Assembly: GCA_946811185.2 (NCBI GenBank)
Contig: OX328109.1
Location: forward strand, 17,086,255-17,150,254
DNA length: 64,000 bases
Direction of reading: 5' to 3'
Source of the DNA: Hippopus hippopus
Lineage: Eukaryota; Mollusca; Bivalvia; Cardiida; Cardiidae
The first letter of the stretch is position 1, and every line of letters begins with the position of its first letter. The notes beneath the pieces were generated by a model that saw only the letters and a list, made by a program, of their open reading frames with translations, had not been told where the DNA came from and did no database searches. Below are positions 30,421-45,400 of this stretch, in pieces. The translations under genes and the position numbers were made by a program.

Positions 30421-33400
30421 CTTGAAGAAAAATTAAGTTTTCATTTTTTATTACAGAGGATACAAAATATCAATAAAAACCATTTTATTTCATTAGAAGA
30501 CAATATATATTCAGTTAAACCCATCTTAATGGTTCCCACTTTTAAGCATCCTGTTATGGGAGGCAACTGCTTCAGTTTCATAATGTGAGCAAAGAACAAA
30601 CGAACACTGTACCAGGTGACAAATTTAGAGCCATGCCTGTAATTCTATGTGTTTTGTATATGTATTCCTATCTACAAGTATGTTTTATTCGAAAGCCATC
30701 TTTACACATGAATAAGAATTTGGAGTCTTTATTGAAATGTTCGTAAAAAACTTGTGAAACAAAATTTGGTTTTAAAGAGACAAACCCAGTCATTTGAACA
30801 ATCTACACAAGCCTAAAATTTTGTCATCTAGTCAAGGGTTAACTCTTCAACTTCTTTCAAAATTATCTGCTGCAAATTTCCTAAACCGTTTACCACATGG
30901 CAAAAATTGAGACTGGTCCGAACTGAAAGCATTTGTAGAAGAAAAATTAAATCTGGCTCAAATAATGGAATTTGTCTCTGAAAGGTAAGAAAACATGGTG
31001 GGAAAAGGAGAAAATGCTGGTTACCAGCATTTTCTCCATTTCCCACAATGTTTTCAAAAAGCTTCTTTCCCAGCGTCGTTAAAACTCTGGATTGTGTGGT
31101 AAAGGGTTAACATATATGTTAACCTGTTCTGAAACACATATTTTTTTGTTTTTTCACATTGCAAGCATCCACATTGCAAGGCAACAAAACTGAAATTGGT
31201 ACAATAGTGCCAAAGTTCTCTTTCAAGATAGAAAACATAATGGAAAACAAGAAATTGCTTGTCACAATGTTTTCGAAAATCTTCCTGTGTACAGTGTTAA
31301 AACAGGATTGCTATTCAACTCTTTACTGCCCGGCTGGTTAGCTCAGTGGTTAGAGCATCTGACTTGTGACCCGGTGGTTGTGAGTGATACCCAGATGAGG
31401 CAATGGTTTGAAAGAAAGTTGTGTAAGTACTGGTGTGTGAAAGCCAGAAAACACATGCGTAGGTGCACTGACTGCTGTGATATGACCTAGAATGTTAAAA
31501 TGGCGTTAAACTCCTATACATGTACAAACAAATTCAAGTCTTCACCAGACGACAAATTCAAAACATTTATAGACGACATATAAAATGTAGTTAAGATGAC
31601 AGGATTTGTTTCAGGGTAGAAAACATTGCTGGAAGAGGAGAAAATGCTGGTTACCATCATTTTCACCACAAGATTTCCGAAAGCCTACCTCTTCAAGATC
31701 ATTGTTTGGTAAAACACTACATATAGAATATTACAACAGTCTGCATTTCTGCATGGTCGGATCATGTTGAGTTGTGTGTGTAAAGAGGTGCATATCGGAT
31801 GAGACCGATATATATATCTATAACAAAACTAAATAATTCCGTATTTTTCTCATTTCAAGTCTCACCCATAACAACATAGTACATATTACCCTAAAACTAC
31901 AGACAAATGTACCCGATGGACCTCCAAGTCAATGAAATTGATATATTTCATGTGTCTATTTTCAGAAATGTTATGGGTAAAGAAATGTCGTAATTCAAGC
32001 TGGGGGGAATTATTTCCCCGTCACAGTGAATATTTTCCTCCTGCCGAAAACCTGAAACTACTTTTTTAAGTTTTTTAAGTTTTTAAGTTTTAAAAGTGGC
32101 ATTCGTTGACAAAATAATCAGAGGAAATATATAATTTATTTCATCAGCTTGTGGTTAATATGGGGAAATATTTGCCTAAAAAGGGAAAGGTCCGTGAAAA
32201 TAACTCGTGCCTTACGGCACTCGTTATTTTCGCATACCGTTTCCTTTTTCGGCAAATATTTCCCCATATTAACCACAAGCTGGTGAGATAAACTCTATAT
32301 AGTTCATCAGCAAAAATTATCTCAAGATATCGTGTAACTCTTCTCTTTACCACAAAAGAAAATCTTAGACTTGTCTAAAATTCAAAGCAACTACAGGCAA
32401 CAATTAAATTGTTACAGAAATTATGGTGTCTTTCAAAGTGTATAAAAACATTGCAGGAAAAGAAAATACTGGTCAACAGTATTTTCTCTTTTTCCCACAA
32501 TGTCGTTGAGAGCCTTCTTCATCCAGGTCATTAAAACTTGGGATATTGTGGTAATGGATTAATGGCTGGTTTTAGCAGGAATATGACAAAATATCTGACA
32601 GTTTATGCCAAAGATAAGACAGCAAAAATTGAACAGTCTGATCTTGATCTACACTGTAAGTGAAACTAAGCACCCTCTGAGCAAAGTTGTATTAGAAACA
32701 GCCATCCCAAATAAAAGCAAGTTTCCCTCAGCAAGCACAGAATGGCTTTTAAATAGACTAAAAGTAACTTTAGAGTAAGAACATCATGCAAAAAAGTGCT
32801 TAAACTTATTGAGTGCCTAGGACAACATAAATTACTTTTACAGACAGTGTAGATTCAGATCAGACTGCACAGAGCACCATGCAGTCTACTCTTTCATTTA
32901 CACTCTGAAATTTTCACATTGTTCTCCGGATAGCCTTGAACTTACAAGACAAACTTTATCTTTTTTCATTGACTGAGAAGTTTAGCAATTTTTTTTTTAG
33001 GTACCTTAACCCTTTACCACACGACAAGTTTTAGACCTGTCCGAATTGAAAGCATTTGCAAATGACAGTTTCAGTGTGGTTCATATGAAATGATTTTTCT
33101 TTGATAGGGTAGAAAACATTGTGGGAAAAGGAGAAAATGCTGGTAACCAGCATTTTCTCCTTTTCCCACAATGTTTTCAAAAGCCTTCTCTATCAGGGGT
33201 GTTAAAAGTCGTCATTGTGTGGTAAAGGGTTAAGGGTTAAGTCCATCCCTAAAAACATGCATTTTGTGCTAAAAGAAACTCAAGAAAATATTCGTACAAA
33301 TGGACAAATTGTTCCATAATTCTCTGTTTGCTTGAATGTCTTTTCATACATGCTTATCTGCATCAGTTGTATTCCCTTACAAGGCGACAAAATTTTAGAC

Positions 33401-36400
33401 TTGCTGGTAGCCAGCATTTTGTCCTTTTCCAACAATTTTTACTAAGATCTTCTACCACAGGACAGTTGAAACACTGGAAGGTTTGGTGTAGGATTAATCT
33501 TCCATCTTAAAAAGCCCTTGAGGTAAACAGTTCTGTATATAATACCATCTTTTCAGATCTTTTTAACTCTTTACCAGATGACAAAATTTTAGACTGGTCC
33601 AAAATGAAAGCATTAGCAGACGACAAAATTAAAGTGACTCAAAAATTGAAATTTGTTTTGGGAAGGGTAGAAAACATTGTGGGAATAGGAGAAAATGCTG
33701 GTTATCAGCATTTTCTCCTTTTCCAACATTGTTTTCAGAAGCCTTCTTTCTCAGAGTTGTGAAAACTCGGGATTGTTTGGTAAAGAGTTAAATGGCGCCC
33801 TATTCATCATACATTCTAATAGTTGTCTTAAATCTTAAGACAACACATGTAATTACAAGACAAGCCATATGATTCGTGGAGATAGAAAGTCTTACCCAAC
33901 CATACGGCCTAGCTTAGAAATAAGAAATAGAGTTGAATCTAAAGTGATTGAAGAAGATGGCCATAGATTTGCAATGTGATGTATGGAAACAATTTCTCTA
34001 TTCATTTTGATATTACCATTTAGACCAATCATGAGATGCAGTAATACCTAACTCAGTGACCACCTCTATATAGCAAACAACCAGTATTAACCCTTTACCA
34101 TACAATCCCAATTTTTATTGACCCTGAGGAAGAAGGCTTTTGAAAACTTTGTGGAAAAAGGAGAAAATGCTGGTAACCAGCATTTTCTTCTTTTCCCACC
34201 ATGTTTTCTATCCTATCAGGGACAAATTTTGTCATTAATGCCACATTTATTTTGTCCTCTGCAAATGCTTTCAATTTGGACCAGTCCAAATTTTTTTTCA
34301 TTTGGTGAAGGGTTAAGCAAGCATGTTTGAGCTCCTAAAGAAGGCAATCATTTTTAAAATGTACCTGTACTAAGCAAGCACCCATCTTAACTCTAAGAGC
34401 GTCCAATAAACTCAACTGGTACTTCATGTCTAGAAGATCTAAATAATTGCAATTCCAATATTGCTTTTGTCTAGAATGTCTAAGGCAAGCAGACAGTGTA
34501 GATCAACAATCAGACTGCACATTTTGTGCAGTCTGACTTTGATCTACACTGCCCACAAAGGCAATAACTGTCGAGAGAGGTGCTTTAAGCAAGTAAATCT
34601 CGGATATCTCTCAGGTGCTTGCTTAGTACAGGTTGGACTGTACTACAAAACACCATCAAGAGACTTGTTCTGTTCACACTATATTCCCTTTATAGCCCAC
34701 ATTTTTTACAGACTGATATTGGTATACCTCACTTACAGAAACTGAAGAAAAGAGCACCGCACATGGGTGCCAACACAGGGCTGCAGTTGCTTTTAGAAAC
34801 AGATTGATTTTCAGTGAAAATTTTAAATTGAAAAGGAAGGGGGCATAACTATATAAAAAAAATGATGGTTACCTGCCCTAGTTGTATGGGTTCCCATTTT
34901 GATAAACATTTAATTCATATATTATATTCATATATCACACTTTTAACAGTTAACACTAGTCTAAGTTGGAAGTAAATCTCCTCCGAAATGAATGAGACAT
35001 AAAATGTCAAAGTTTTTGCCCAACACAGACAATTACAGGGCTATAACAATACCTCAACGTTTTCTCCGAAAACAGCCTAGCTAAAAATAACAAGAGGGCC
35101 ATTGGCCCTGAAGCGCTCACCTCAATAAAGTCATCTAGGGGTTGATAAAGCTGAAGAGAACCTGATTTGAATGATGTAAAAAACACATGAGTATAAGTGA
35201 CTTACTTTTTGACCAGACATGACCCGATTTTGACTTTGTCCAGGATATCAACAAGACAAACATTCTAAGTTTTAATAGTATCAGACTGAAAATGTGGCCT
35301 CTAGACTGTACACAAGGTTTTTCAAAGAAATGCACAAATGACATACTTTTTGACACAACATGACCCAATTTCCAATCTGTCCCAAGTATCATCAAGAAAA
35401 ACACTATGACCTAGTTTCAGGAGTATAAGGCTGAAAATGTGGCCTCTAAAGTGCACACAAGACTTTTCTAAAATTTGGCCCAGTGACCTACTTTTAGACC
35501 TGACATGTCCCAATACCAAAGTTATTCAAAATATCAACAAGACAGACATTTGGGCAATGTTTCAGGAGTATCAGGTTGAAAATGTGGCCTCTAGACTGCG
35601 CACAATGTTTTGATAAGATTTTGCCTAGTGACCTACTTTTTTGACACATTGTGACCCAATTTCAAACATGATTGAGATATCATCAAGACAAACAGTCTGA
35701 CATAGTTTCATGAGTATCTGGCTGAAACTGTGGCCCCTGGAGTACACACAAGGTTTTTCTAAGATTTGGCCCTGTGACCTAATTTTTGACTCGAAATGAC
35801 CCAATTTTGATATTGTCCAAGATATTATCAATACAAACATTCTGACCAAGTTTCATGAGTATCTGGCATAGGATGTGGCCTCTAGACTGCCCTCACATTT
35901 TTTTTAAGATTTGGCCTAATGGCCCACTTTTTGACCCCAAGTAACCAAATCGCAATCTTGTTTAAGATATCATCAAAACAAACACTTAAGGTCTTTCAAA
36001 GTTTTGGCCAAGTGACCTTTTTGATCTGACATTACCATATTTCAAACTTGTTAGAGCCAAGACAGACATTCTGATTAAGTTTCAAAAGTATCATGCTGAA
36101 AATGTGGCCTCTGGAGTGCACACAAAGTTTTTCTATGATTTGGCCTGGTGACCTACTTTTTAACCCCAAGTGACCCAATTTCAAACTTGTCCCAAAACTT
36201 TATCAAGACAAATACTCTGACCAAGTTTCATGAGTATCTGACTGAAAATGTGCCCTACAGAGTGCACACAAACTGCACGATGGAAGCCTGCCGTCAGACA
36301 CAGCAAGATCACAAAAGCTCACCTTCAGCACTTCGTGCTCAGGTGAACTAAAAACGTAGGGCTGTATTCACCAACCATTTTATTTCAGTGCCAGTGGCCA

Positions 36401-39400
36401 ATCTAATGGCTTGTCTAAAAATTCAAAAAATTTTTAGAACTGTTAATGAATACAACCCTAAATTTATGTAAATCAGCTGATGAGCTCCAGTATCACATCT
36501 GGGTTGGTATCCACAAACCATTCTTAAGAACATTCTTGGTCTAATCATAGATTTAGAAAGTAACACAACTTCTGATTGGCTTAACCATTTGGTTTAGCCA
36601 ATCAGAAGTTCTGTTACTGTTAGTTTCAAATTTTAAAAAGCTTGGAGAATAAGACTAAGAATGTTCTTAAGAATGATTGGTGAATACGGACACTGATGCT
36701 TATTTCTGGTTCTATATGCAGGATTGAAAAGTTGTCCAAAAATTATAACTTTCACCGGCCCATAAATACCCTGACTGAGTTCTTTTGTCACTGGATCAGG
36801 AAGAATATTTATCCTGTCATCTGTAATAATTTAGACCTGATAACAGGGTGCAGTATATTTTTTATGTTATCCATCAGTTGGTCATGTGACCAGAAAATCG
36901 TGCACCTGCCAACTGATACTACATTTACATAACCATCTCTGTGTTTGAATATAAGTATTGCTGCTAAATATCTAGTAGATCTAATAGTTATAACATATGA
37001 TCCTGTTTTTTCTTTATCTTACACGTTCAAACACTAAAAACAGAGAAATATTGGTCTTCCTTTAATAAAACATTTTCCGGAGGTGAATGACACACTTATG
37101 GCGCAATCAGTATCAATCATGATGTCATTATTGCAGCTGCACATACAGTACAAGGACGCTTTACACAGTGCCACATCTTATAGTAAACAACATATCAGAG
37201 CTGATGTGTGTTTAATTTCGAGCCAAATATTCAATTAAGTTCTGGATCTGTATGGATTATAATTCAGAAACAGGATAAATACAATAGATGGTTGGTGTCT
37301 TGGATTGGGAAAGTTTATTGAGCTTGTCTCCAGACTTTCATGTGATTTGCCTTAGGCTCACCATATAAAATTCCTACACCTTGCCCGATAAACATTCCCA
37401 ATCTTAGACACCAACCATCTGTTCTCTATTTAAAAGGGCTTCCATTCAAATTTTAGCCAAATTGGTTGATGGATAGAGAAACAAACATACAGACAGATGG
37501 AAAACCTGACCCCAGTATGATAACCCCCTTTACTTCATTGTAGCAGTTTATAGTAACGTAAGATATTTGGTTAGCATGTGATTATTGGAAACAAAATAGC
37601 TTGTGAAGAATAACATTACCTGGCTTTGACTGCAAATGATCCATGACCCTCTGACAGACATGAAGGAACAGAAGTTAATATTTTAACCCTTTACCGCACA
37701 ATGCCGACTTTTAACGCCTAAAGGTAAGAAGCCTTTAGAAAACATTGTGGGAAAAGGAGAAAATGCTGGTAACCAGCATTTTCTCCTTTTCCAACAATGT
37801 TTTCTACCCTATGGCACCATTTGAGCCACATTAAAATTGTCGTCTGCATATGCTTTGAATTTGGACAGGGCTAAAATTTTGTCGTGTGGTAAAGGGTTAA
37901 CCCTTTTCCAGATGACAAATTTTAGACCCTTCCTAACTGAAAGTTTCTTCAGACAACAAATTTGAAAGTTTCTTCAGACAACAAATTTGAAAGTGGAACA
38001 AATGAACTTGAGTTATTTTGACAGGCTTTTCCCACAATGTTTCAAAAGGCCTCTTCCTTAGGGTCGTGAAAACATGGGATTGTTTGGTAAAGGGTTAAGA
38101 TAATTTTTACCCTCAGAATGCTAAAAATAGGAAAAATTTGACTTACGTATAACTCTATATCAAATGACAAAATTACAGACTTGTCAAAAATGAAAACACT
38201 TGCTGACAAAAATGAAAATATGGCTCAAATGAACTGGATTTGTCTTTGAAAGGGTACAAAAGACTGAAGGAAAAAAGAGTATAACGATGGTTATCATTTT
38301 CACAAAACAGGTGAAATTGATAGGAAAAACATTTAAAACAACTAGCATTTAATCCCTCACCACATAGTCCCCAGTTCAAACGATCCTGATAAAGAAGCTT
38401 TTTTAAAACATTGTGGGAAGAAGGAGAAAATGCTGGTAACCAGCATCTTATCTTTTTCCCGCAATGTTTTCTTCCCTACCAAGAATAAAAATTTCAGTTT
38501 TTTAGTCGTTCCTAATTTGTGGTCTGTAGACATTTGCCATTTCCAGGAGTCTAAAATTTTGTTGTTTAGTAAAAAGTTAAAAGATGTACAGTTTGTACTG
38601 TCAAAGCAAATCCAACAGTTCAGATACAAATTCAATGTGCAGTCTGGTCTTAATCTACAATGGTTGCAAAACCAGCTTAGGTTGTAATACACAGTTTAAC
38701 CCTCTACCAAACAACAAAACTTAAGACTTATCCAAATTTAAAGCATTTGCAGAAAGCAAAACAAAACAAGAGGGCCATGATGGCCCTGTATTGCTCCACT
38801 GGCTAATATGTACAAACCATACATACCAAACTTTACAATTCTAGGTCAAATGGTTTCAAACAAGAAGACTTAAAAAGTTTCTCTACAAAAGTTCATGTGA
38901 AAGTTGTGACCCAGGACCAAGCCATTTTTTACCACAGAGCTATAATTACTTGAATCCTTCTAGCAAAATGCAAAATTTGGTGGCACTAGGTGTTATGGTT
39001 AGGAACCGAAAGATTTTAAAAGTTTTCACTATGTAGGCCTATGTAAAACTTGTGACTGCCATAGCTGGGCCAAATTTGGCCCCAAGACTACAATTTGGGC
39101 TCTCTTGGTAGAGGCCAACTGGATACAGCTAAATGCAAAATTTGGTTTGGAAAAATAAGATCTTAAAAAGTTTTCATTATATAAGCCAATGTAAACCTTG
39201 TAACCCCTGGGGCAGGGCCGAATATGACCCCAAGGCTATAATTTCAAGATTCTTAGTAGAGGTCTATTGGATGAAGCTACAGGCCAAATTTGATAGCCCT
39301 AGGCCTTATAAACCAGAAGATTTTTTTTAAAGTTTTCAATATATAAGCCTATGTAAAACTTGTGACCCCTGGGGCAGGGCAATTTTAACCCAAGGGCTAT

Positions 39401-42400
39401 AATTTAAAGACACTTGGTAAAGGTTAGTTAGATGAAGCTACATGCCATATTTGGTAGCACTAGGCTTCCTGGTTTCCAACAAGAAGATTTTCAAAGATTT
39501 TCAATACAATTCAGTTTTGTTACCATGGCAACTAGGGTATTTAAAGGAATCAAACTCTTTTAATAACTTCTGAAAAGAACCATGATAGGATTATTTCTGT
39601 GAAGTTTGGTCAAAATTGGATGGGTCATTTCAGAAAAGTTCACGTTCACACTGACAGACACAGGGCCATGACATAAGCACATTGGCCTTTGGCCAGTGGA
39701 GCTAGAAAAAGTGAGACACAAGAATTAAAATTTGAGTAAGGTTGGGTAGAAAGCATAGCGGGAAAAGGGGAGAATGCTGGTTACCACTGTTTTCTCCTTT
39801 TCCCACCTTGTTTTCAAAAGCTTTCTTTCTCAAGGTCATTAAAATTAAGGATTGTGTGGTACAGGGTTAAGAGTTAAGATAAATAGCTTTCCAACATATA
39901 CACTTTTACTTTAAGACAATGATTTGAGACTTTAAAATATGGTTGGTTAATTCATTTCCAGATAATCATGAGTTTTAAAGACCCTAAAGGATACAGCTTT
40001 AAAAAACATTTTGGGAAAAAGGGGAAAATGCTTGTAACCAGCATTTTCTGTTTCTCACAATATTTTCTCCTTTAACAAAAACAGTTTCAACTGTTTGAGC
40101 CTTGCTCAAGGTTCACTAGATGAAGCTACATGCAAAATTGGAATGACCTTGAATTATGGGTTAGGAACAAGAAGATTTTTTTAGTTTTCATTTACTTAGC
40201 CCATGTAAAAATTGTGATCCCTGGAACACGTCCAATTTTGACCCCAGGATTGTAATTGGGACTGTATTGGAAAAGGTCTTCTAGATGGAGCTACATGTCA
40301 AATTTGGTAGCTCTAAGCATCATGTTTAGGAACAAAAAGATTTTTGAATTTGGTAGCACTGGGCTTTGTGGTTAGCAACAGATAAGATTTTTGAAATTTT
40401 CATTATATAAGCCCATGTTAAACTTGTGACCCCAGGTATAGAGCCAATTTTGACCCAGGGCTGTAACTTGAAAAACTTAGGAGATCACTAGATAAAGCTA
40501 CATGCCAAACTTGGTAGCCCGATGCTTTATGATAAGAAACTGAAACATTTTAAAAGTTTTCACTATGTATGCCTATGTAAAACTTGTGATACTCAGGGGC
40601 AGAGCCATTTTGACCCCAGGGCTATAAATTCATTAACCCTGGTAGAAGTCCATTGGACGAAGCTTTGTACTTTATTTGGTTACCCTAAGCCTTTAGGTTT
40701 CGGACAAGATTTTTACAAAACATCTTTTTCAGGTCTGTTGCGTTGGCAACCCGAGTTTTTACTGGAATGAAATTGTTTGAAGGAACTCTGAGGTGCGCCA
40801 GAGCAGGATAATTTCTTTGAAGTTTCTTCAAAATAACATAGGTACTTTCAGAGATATTTCAAATAAAAGTTAAAGCACACACTGACAAACGCACACAGTA
40901 CCTTGACATAAGCATGCTGGCCTTTGGCCAGTGGAGCTAAAAATGAAAATATTACAATTTTGTATTTCTTTGTCAAAGAACTCTTACAAGGACTGACAAT
41001 GTTGATCCATTACCAGACTGCACATTCTCCGCTGTCTGATCTTGATCAATAATGTCTGCAAAAGTGCACTAAGTCACACTTAGCAGCCCAAGGGTTAAAA
41101 GAGTTAACTCTTTACCAAACAACGAAATTTTGGGATGGACCAAACTGAAAGCATCTGCAGACGACAAAATTGAATGAATCTAAAATGATAATTTCAGTCT
41201 TTGATACAGTAGGAAACATTGTGGGAAAAGGGAGAAAATGCTGGTTATCAGCATTTTCTCCTTTTCCCACAATGTTTTCCTAAGCCTTTTCCTCCAGGGT
41301 CATTAAAACTCAGGATTGTGTGGTAAAGAGTTAACCTTATCAATAACATTATGAACACTGTGATGGTACCTGAATAAAGTTTTCCACCATTCCAGGGTGA
41401 GCCATGTTTGAGTATCCAGTTCTTATACCCATCTCCCTAGCAACCAGGGATTGGCTGCTCTGTACCTCTCTATTCCGTAAATGGTTAGCACGAATTTGCT
41501 GCATTTTCTGTATTTGTGACCAGTTTTGTTGTGCTTCCACTAAACAAAACATGGAATAAATCAGATGAAACATCAGATGTTCAAGAAACTACTATAAATT
41601 CATAGGAGATTTGTCATATCCAATGACTGTGGAATTTTGGCATGAAAACATGATGTTTTCAGATAACTTAAATATATGTAACTTTCACCCACAGATCAAC
41701 TCTAGATATTTGAAGCATTTAGGAAACAAGAGTACCATATATGGTTGCAAGGATAAATTCCTTACCTCTGGGGCTTGGTGGAAGTCGTTCATGTGGAGAA
41801 GATGGGGAGAGCACAGGGTTTCTGGGGCTTGTCTGGGGCTGTAAATGCCTTTGACCTGGTCCATGACTTGGCTCCATCTCTTGCCTGTTTGGTGGGGGAA
41901 TGATAAACTGCTGATAGGCTTTCTCAGAGTTTGGCAGCCTCTGTCCTATAAATATATAGGAGTCATGCTCTGTGAAAAGGGGGCTTAATGCATTTGCGAA
42001 AAGTATCCACCCATGTCAGCCTGTGCAATCCACGCAGCCTGACCTGGGCGGAAACTTTTCACTCTTGGTCAATTTTATGCTTGTCCAAAGACCATTGTAC
42101 CTCATGATTGAGTTGGTTGTTTAAAAAAAGTTGCTATTATGGATCCATAAGTATGTGATGGCTTGCTTGGTATCATGGATCACAGAGATGCATTAAGCCC
42201 CCTTTTGCCAGAGCATGGCTAATATATGCATTATGCTCTGTGAAAAGCATTTTAACCCTTTCACACATGACAAAATTTTAGACGTGTCCAAATCCAAAGC
42301 ATACGCAGATGCAAAATTTAATGTGGCTAAAATTGTGGAAGCTGTCTTTGATAGGACAGAAAACATTGTGGAGAAAGGAGAAAATGCTGGTTACCAGCAT

Positions 42401-45400
42401 TTTCTCCTTTTCCTACAATGTTTTCAAAAGCCTTCTTTCTCTAGGTCGTTAAAAGTCGGCTTTGTGTGGTAAAGGGTTAATGCATCTGCAAATAAGTATC
42501 AACCCATGTCAGCCTGCACAGTCCATGCACACAGACACAAGTCGAAATTTTTAAATTTTCTGCATATCCAAGGACCACAAATATACTTCACTATTCAGTT
42601 GATTGTTAGACAAAATGGAATTTACGGACCAATAATTATGTGATGACTTGCAAGGTGTAATGTATCACAGAGATGCATTGAAGTCCCTTCTTCTGGAGCA
42701 TGGCACATAAATAGGCTGATTGATAAAGTCCTCCACCAAGATCCAACTAAAGACAGTGGTAAAACATTTTTGAAGTTTGTTATAGTTACAAAAATCTGAA
42801 TAGGCTCCTTTCAATGTAGTTCACTGTTAAAGTGTCTAGAATAAGGAGAGTCCAGTTCAGGACTTGAAACCAAGGGGTGGCTGGTTCAAATCCCCAGCTC
42901 AGCAATTTCTTACCGAGGACTGATGATTTATTACTTATGATAGTAACTGCAACAGAATTCATTCATATCCTTTCCAGGAGAATAATAATATATTATATTC
43001 ATACACCATTTTCTTTTTCCTTTACATGGAAAAAGTCCTTTATATTTGAAAGGGTTCAAAACCAATCTATAAAGTTTAGCATGAACCCATTACTGCCTGT
43101 GCAATTTAAAATCCTCTTCACTGTGAGGTTTGTTTTGAAAAAAAGATCAAGCCTGTATGGCCTGTAACACGCGAAAAGGGGAATTCGGACATTTGCGTAA
43201 AGTGTCATCTCGTATCAGCCTGCGCAGTCCGTGCAGGCTAATCCGAGACAGCACTTTATGACTACATTAGATTTTGTGCTACAGTAGACTTGTGCAAAAC
43301 AGAAAATTACATAAAAATGGAAAGTGTAGTTTCAGATTAGCCTGCGCGGACTGTGCAGGCTGATCTGAGATACTTTACTTCGGTTGCTTTTCAGTAAAAA
43401 TTCTAAGTTTAAAAAGGGGCATAACTGAGTCAGAATACTTTGATAGTTACTTGCCCTTGTTTATAAGTTCCCTTTTCAATTGTTCAACTTGTCTTAGTTT
43501 GAGGTAAACTTCTTCAGTAACAAAAGAGACATTATAAAAATGTCAAAGTTTTTGCACGACGACACAGACTAAAATGCCAGGGCTATGACAATACCTCGAC
43601 GTTCTTTCTGAAACCAGCCAAGCTAAAATTGAACATAGACTAAATACAAGAAGCAATGAGGAAAATGGGGATTTCTTAAAGTTCTTTTTCAGTAATTTCT
43701 CTATATTTTCAGATGTCCCATTTGACACAGGTGTTAACTCTTTACCACACAATCCCATGTTTTACTGACCCCGAAAAAAATTGTAGTATTAGGAGAAAAT
43801 ACTGGCAGATGTCTGCTCTTTCAGAGGTAATTCCCTTTCTTTGAGGTACATTTGATTTTACCTCTGCAAATGCTTTCACTACTAATGAGTCTGAAGCTTT
43901 GTTGTCTGGTAAAGAGTAGAAAAGCTCACATTGGCAGGAGAAAAATAGAGGATAATCAACTGGTAGTGTGTGATATTAAAAATCTGTCACTTGAATGGCG
44001 TGTGATGCGGTTGAAAAAACGAGTCCGAAGGACAAGTTTTTTTAACCGCATCAAACCCCATTTGAGTGACAGATTTTTAATATCTATCACACACAGCCAG
44101 CTGATTATCCTATTTATTATATTCCTAATTCACCCTTTTTTTTTTCTAATAATTATCAATAATGGTACATTATGAGCAATATAGGAAAAAAGTAGTTCCT
44201 GAAAACATTCTAAAACCATATCATCACTTATGATGATACTGTAATTATCATTACCAGTGGTGTTATTCACTGTGAAATCCCAGAAATTCATCAAAAGGAA
44301 TATAATAAAAGAGAATTTCAAGCCTGTTCTGCCTCTTCTGACTCTTTGTAAAAACAAAATTAAACTTTACCTGGAACGGTCTGGGGGATATCTGGAGATG
44401 AATGGTGAAAGGCGTCTTTTCCGTAGGGGTGGAATCCAGAATTTCTCTGATACGTTGAATCATGAGGTAATACTTGATCAACATTCTGGTTACTCAATTC
44501 AGCCATGGCTAAGGGGCCAACATTTCTGGGATGTCTATGTGTCATGAAGTGCTGCTGCTCATGAGCTGCTGTTGGCCTTGGAACCGACTGAAAGTGGGCC
44601 TGTACGGGAGTATGGTGATGACTTATCATTGGTTCCCTTTCTTGACGATATGCACGTGCCGGTAGCCTGTTGCTTTGATGGGACAACAAAGCCTGGGTAA
44701 TAGATGGGCGTGGTACTGGCTCTGGTAACCTTGGTCTGTCTATAGGAACAGGGGCCAATACTTGTCTGGGTCGGCTGTAATCTAGTTGTCGTAGCCTTGT
44801 AGGTCTACTTTGAGGCGCTGGCATTCTTACTTGGAAGTTACCATACTGTTGTGAGGGTGGAGGTTTACAGCGGGGTGGATGACATACCTCAGGTACATCA
44901 TGCTGTGTTAGAGTATGACTGACAGCACCTTGTGATGAGACTTTCATACTAGTTGAAAGATGCAAGTCATGATTTTGCCTCTTTGCAAGAGCTGCATTTA
45001 ATTCAGTTTGAACTACTGTTTCTGTACTGACCTGTCCTTCAGAAACAGAGTTAAGGTGATCAGAAGCTTCAACCTTCGGAGATTCAACAACTGTAAGGTC
45101 AATGATTTCAGAGGCTTTGGGGGAACTATCCTTACAATCTTCCCTGAAGGAAAGGGGTGGCTTTACAACTTGGTCTGTAGTGATACTGTGGTTTCCTTCA
45201 AAGTTATTAGCAATTGAATGCGCTCTGACAGGTGATGTAATATCATCTACACTTGACCTTTGGCTAGGCAGTGCAACCTCTATATGATCATTGTCTGTAT
45301 CATATGGAATATTTGGTGTGGCAGAGGAAGAGCGTTGAATTTCTCCCACCTGTTGTGGTGGAGTACTTGGAGGAACACTTAAAAATCTCTTTGGTGAAGG

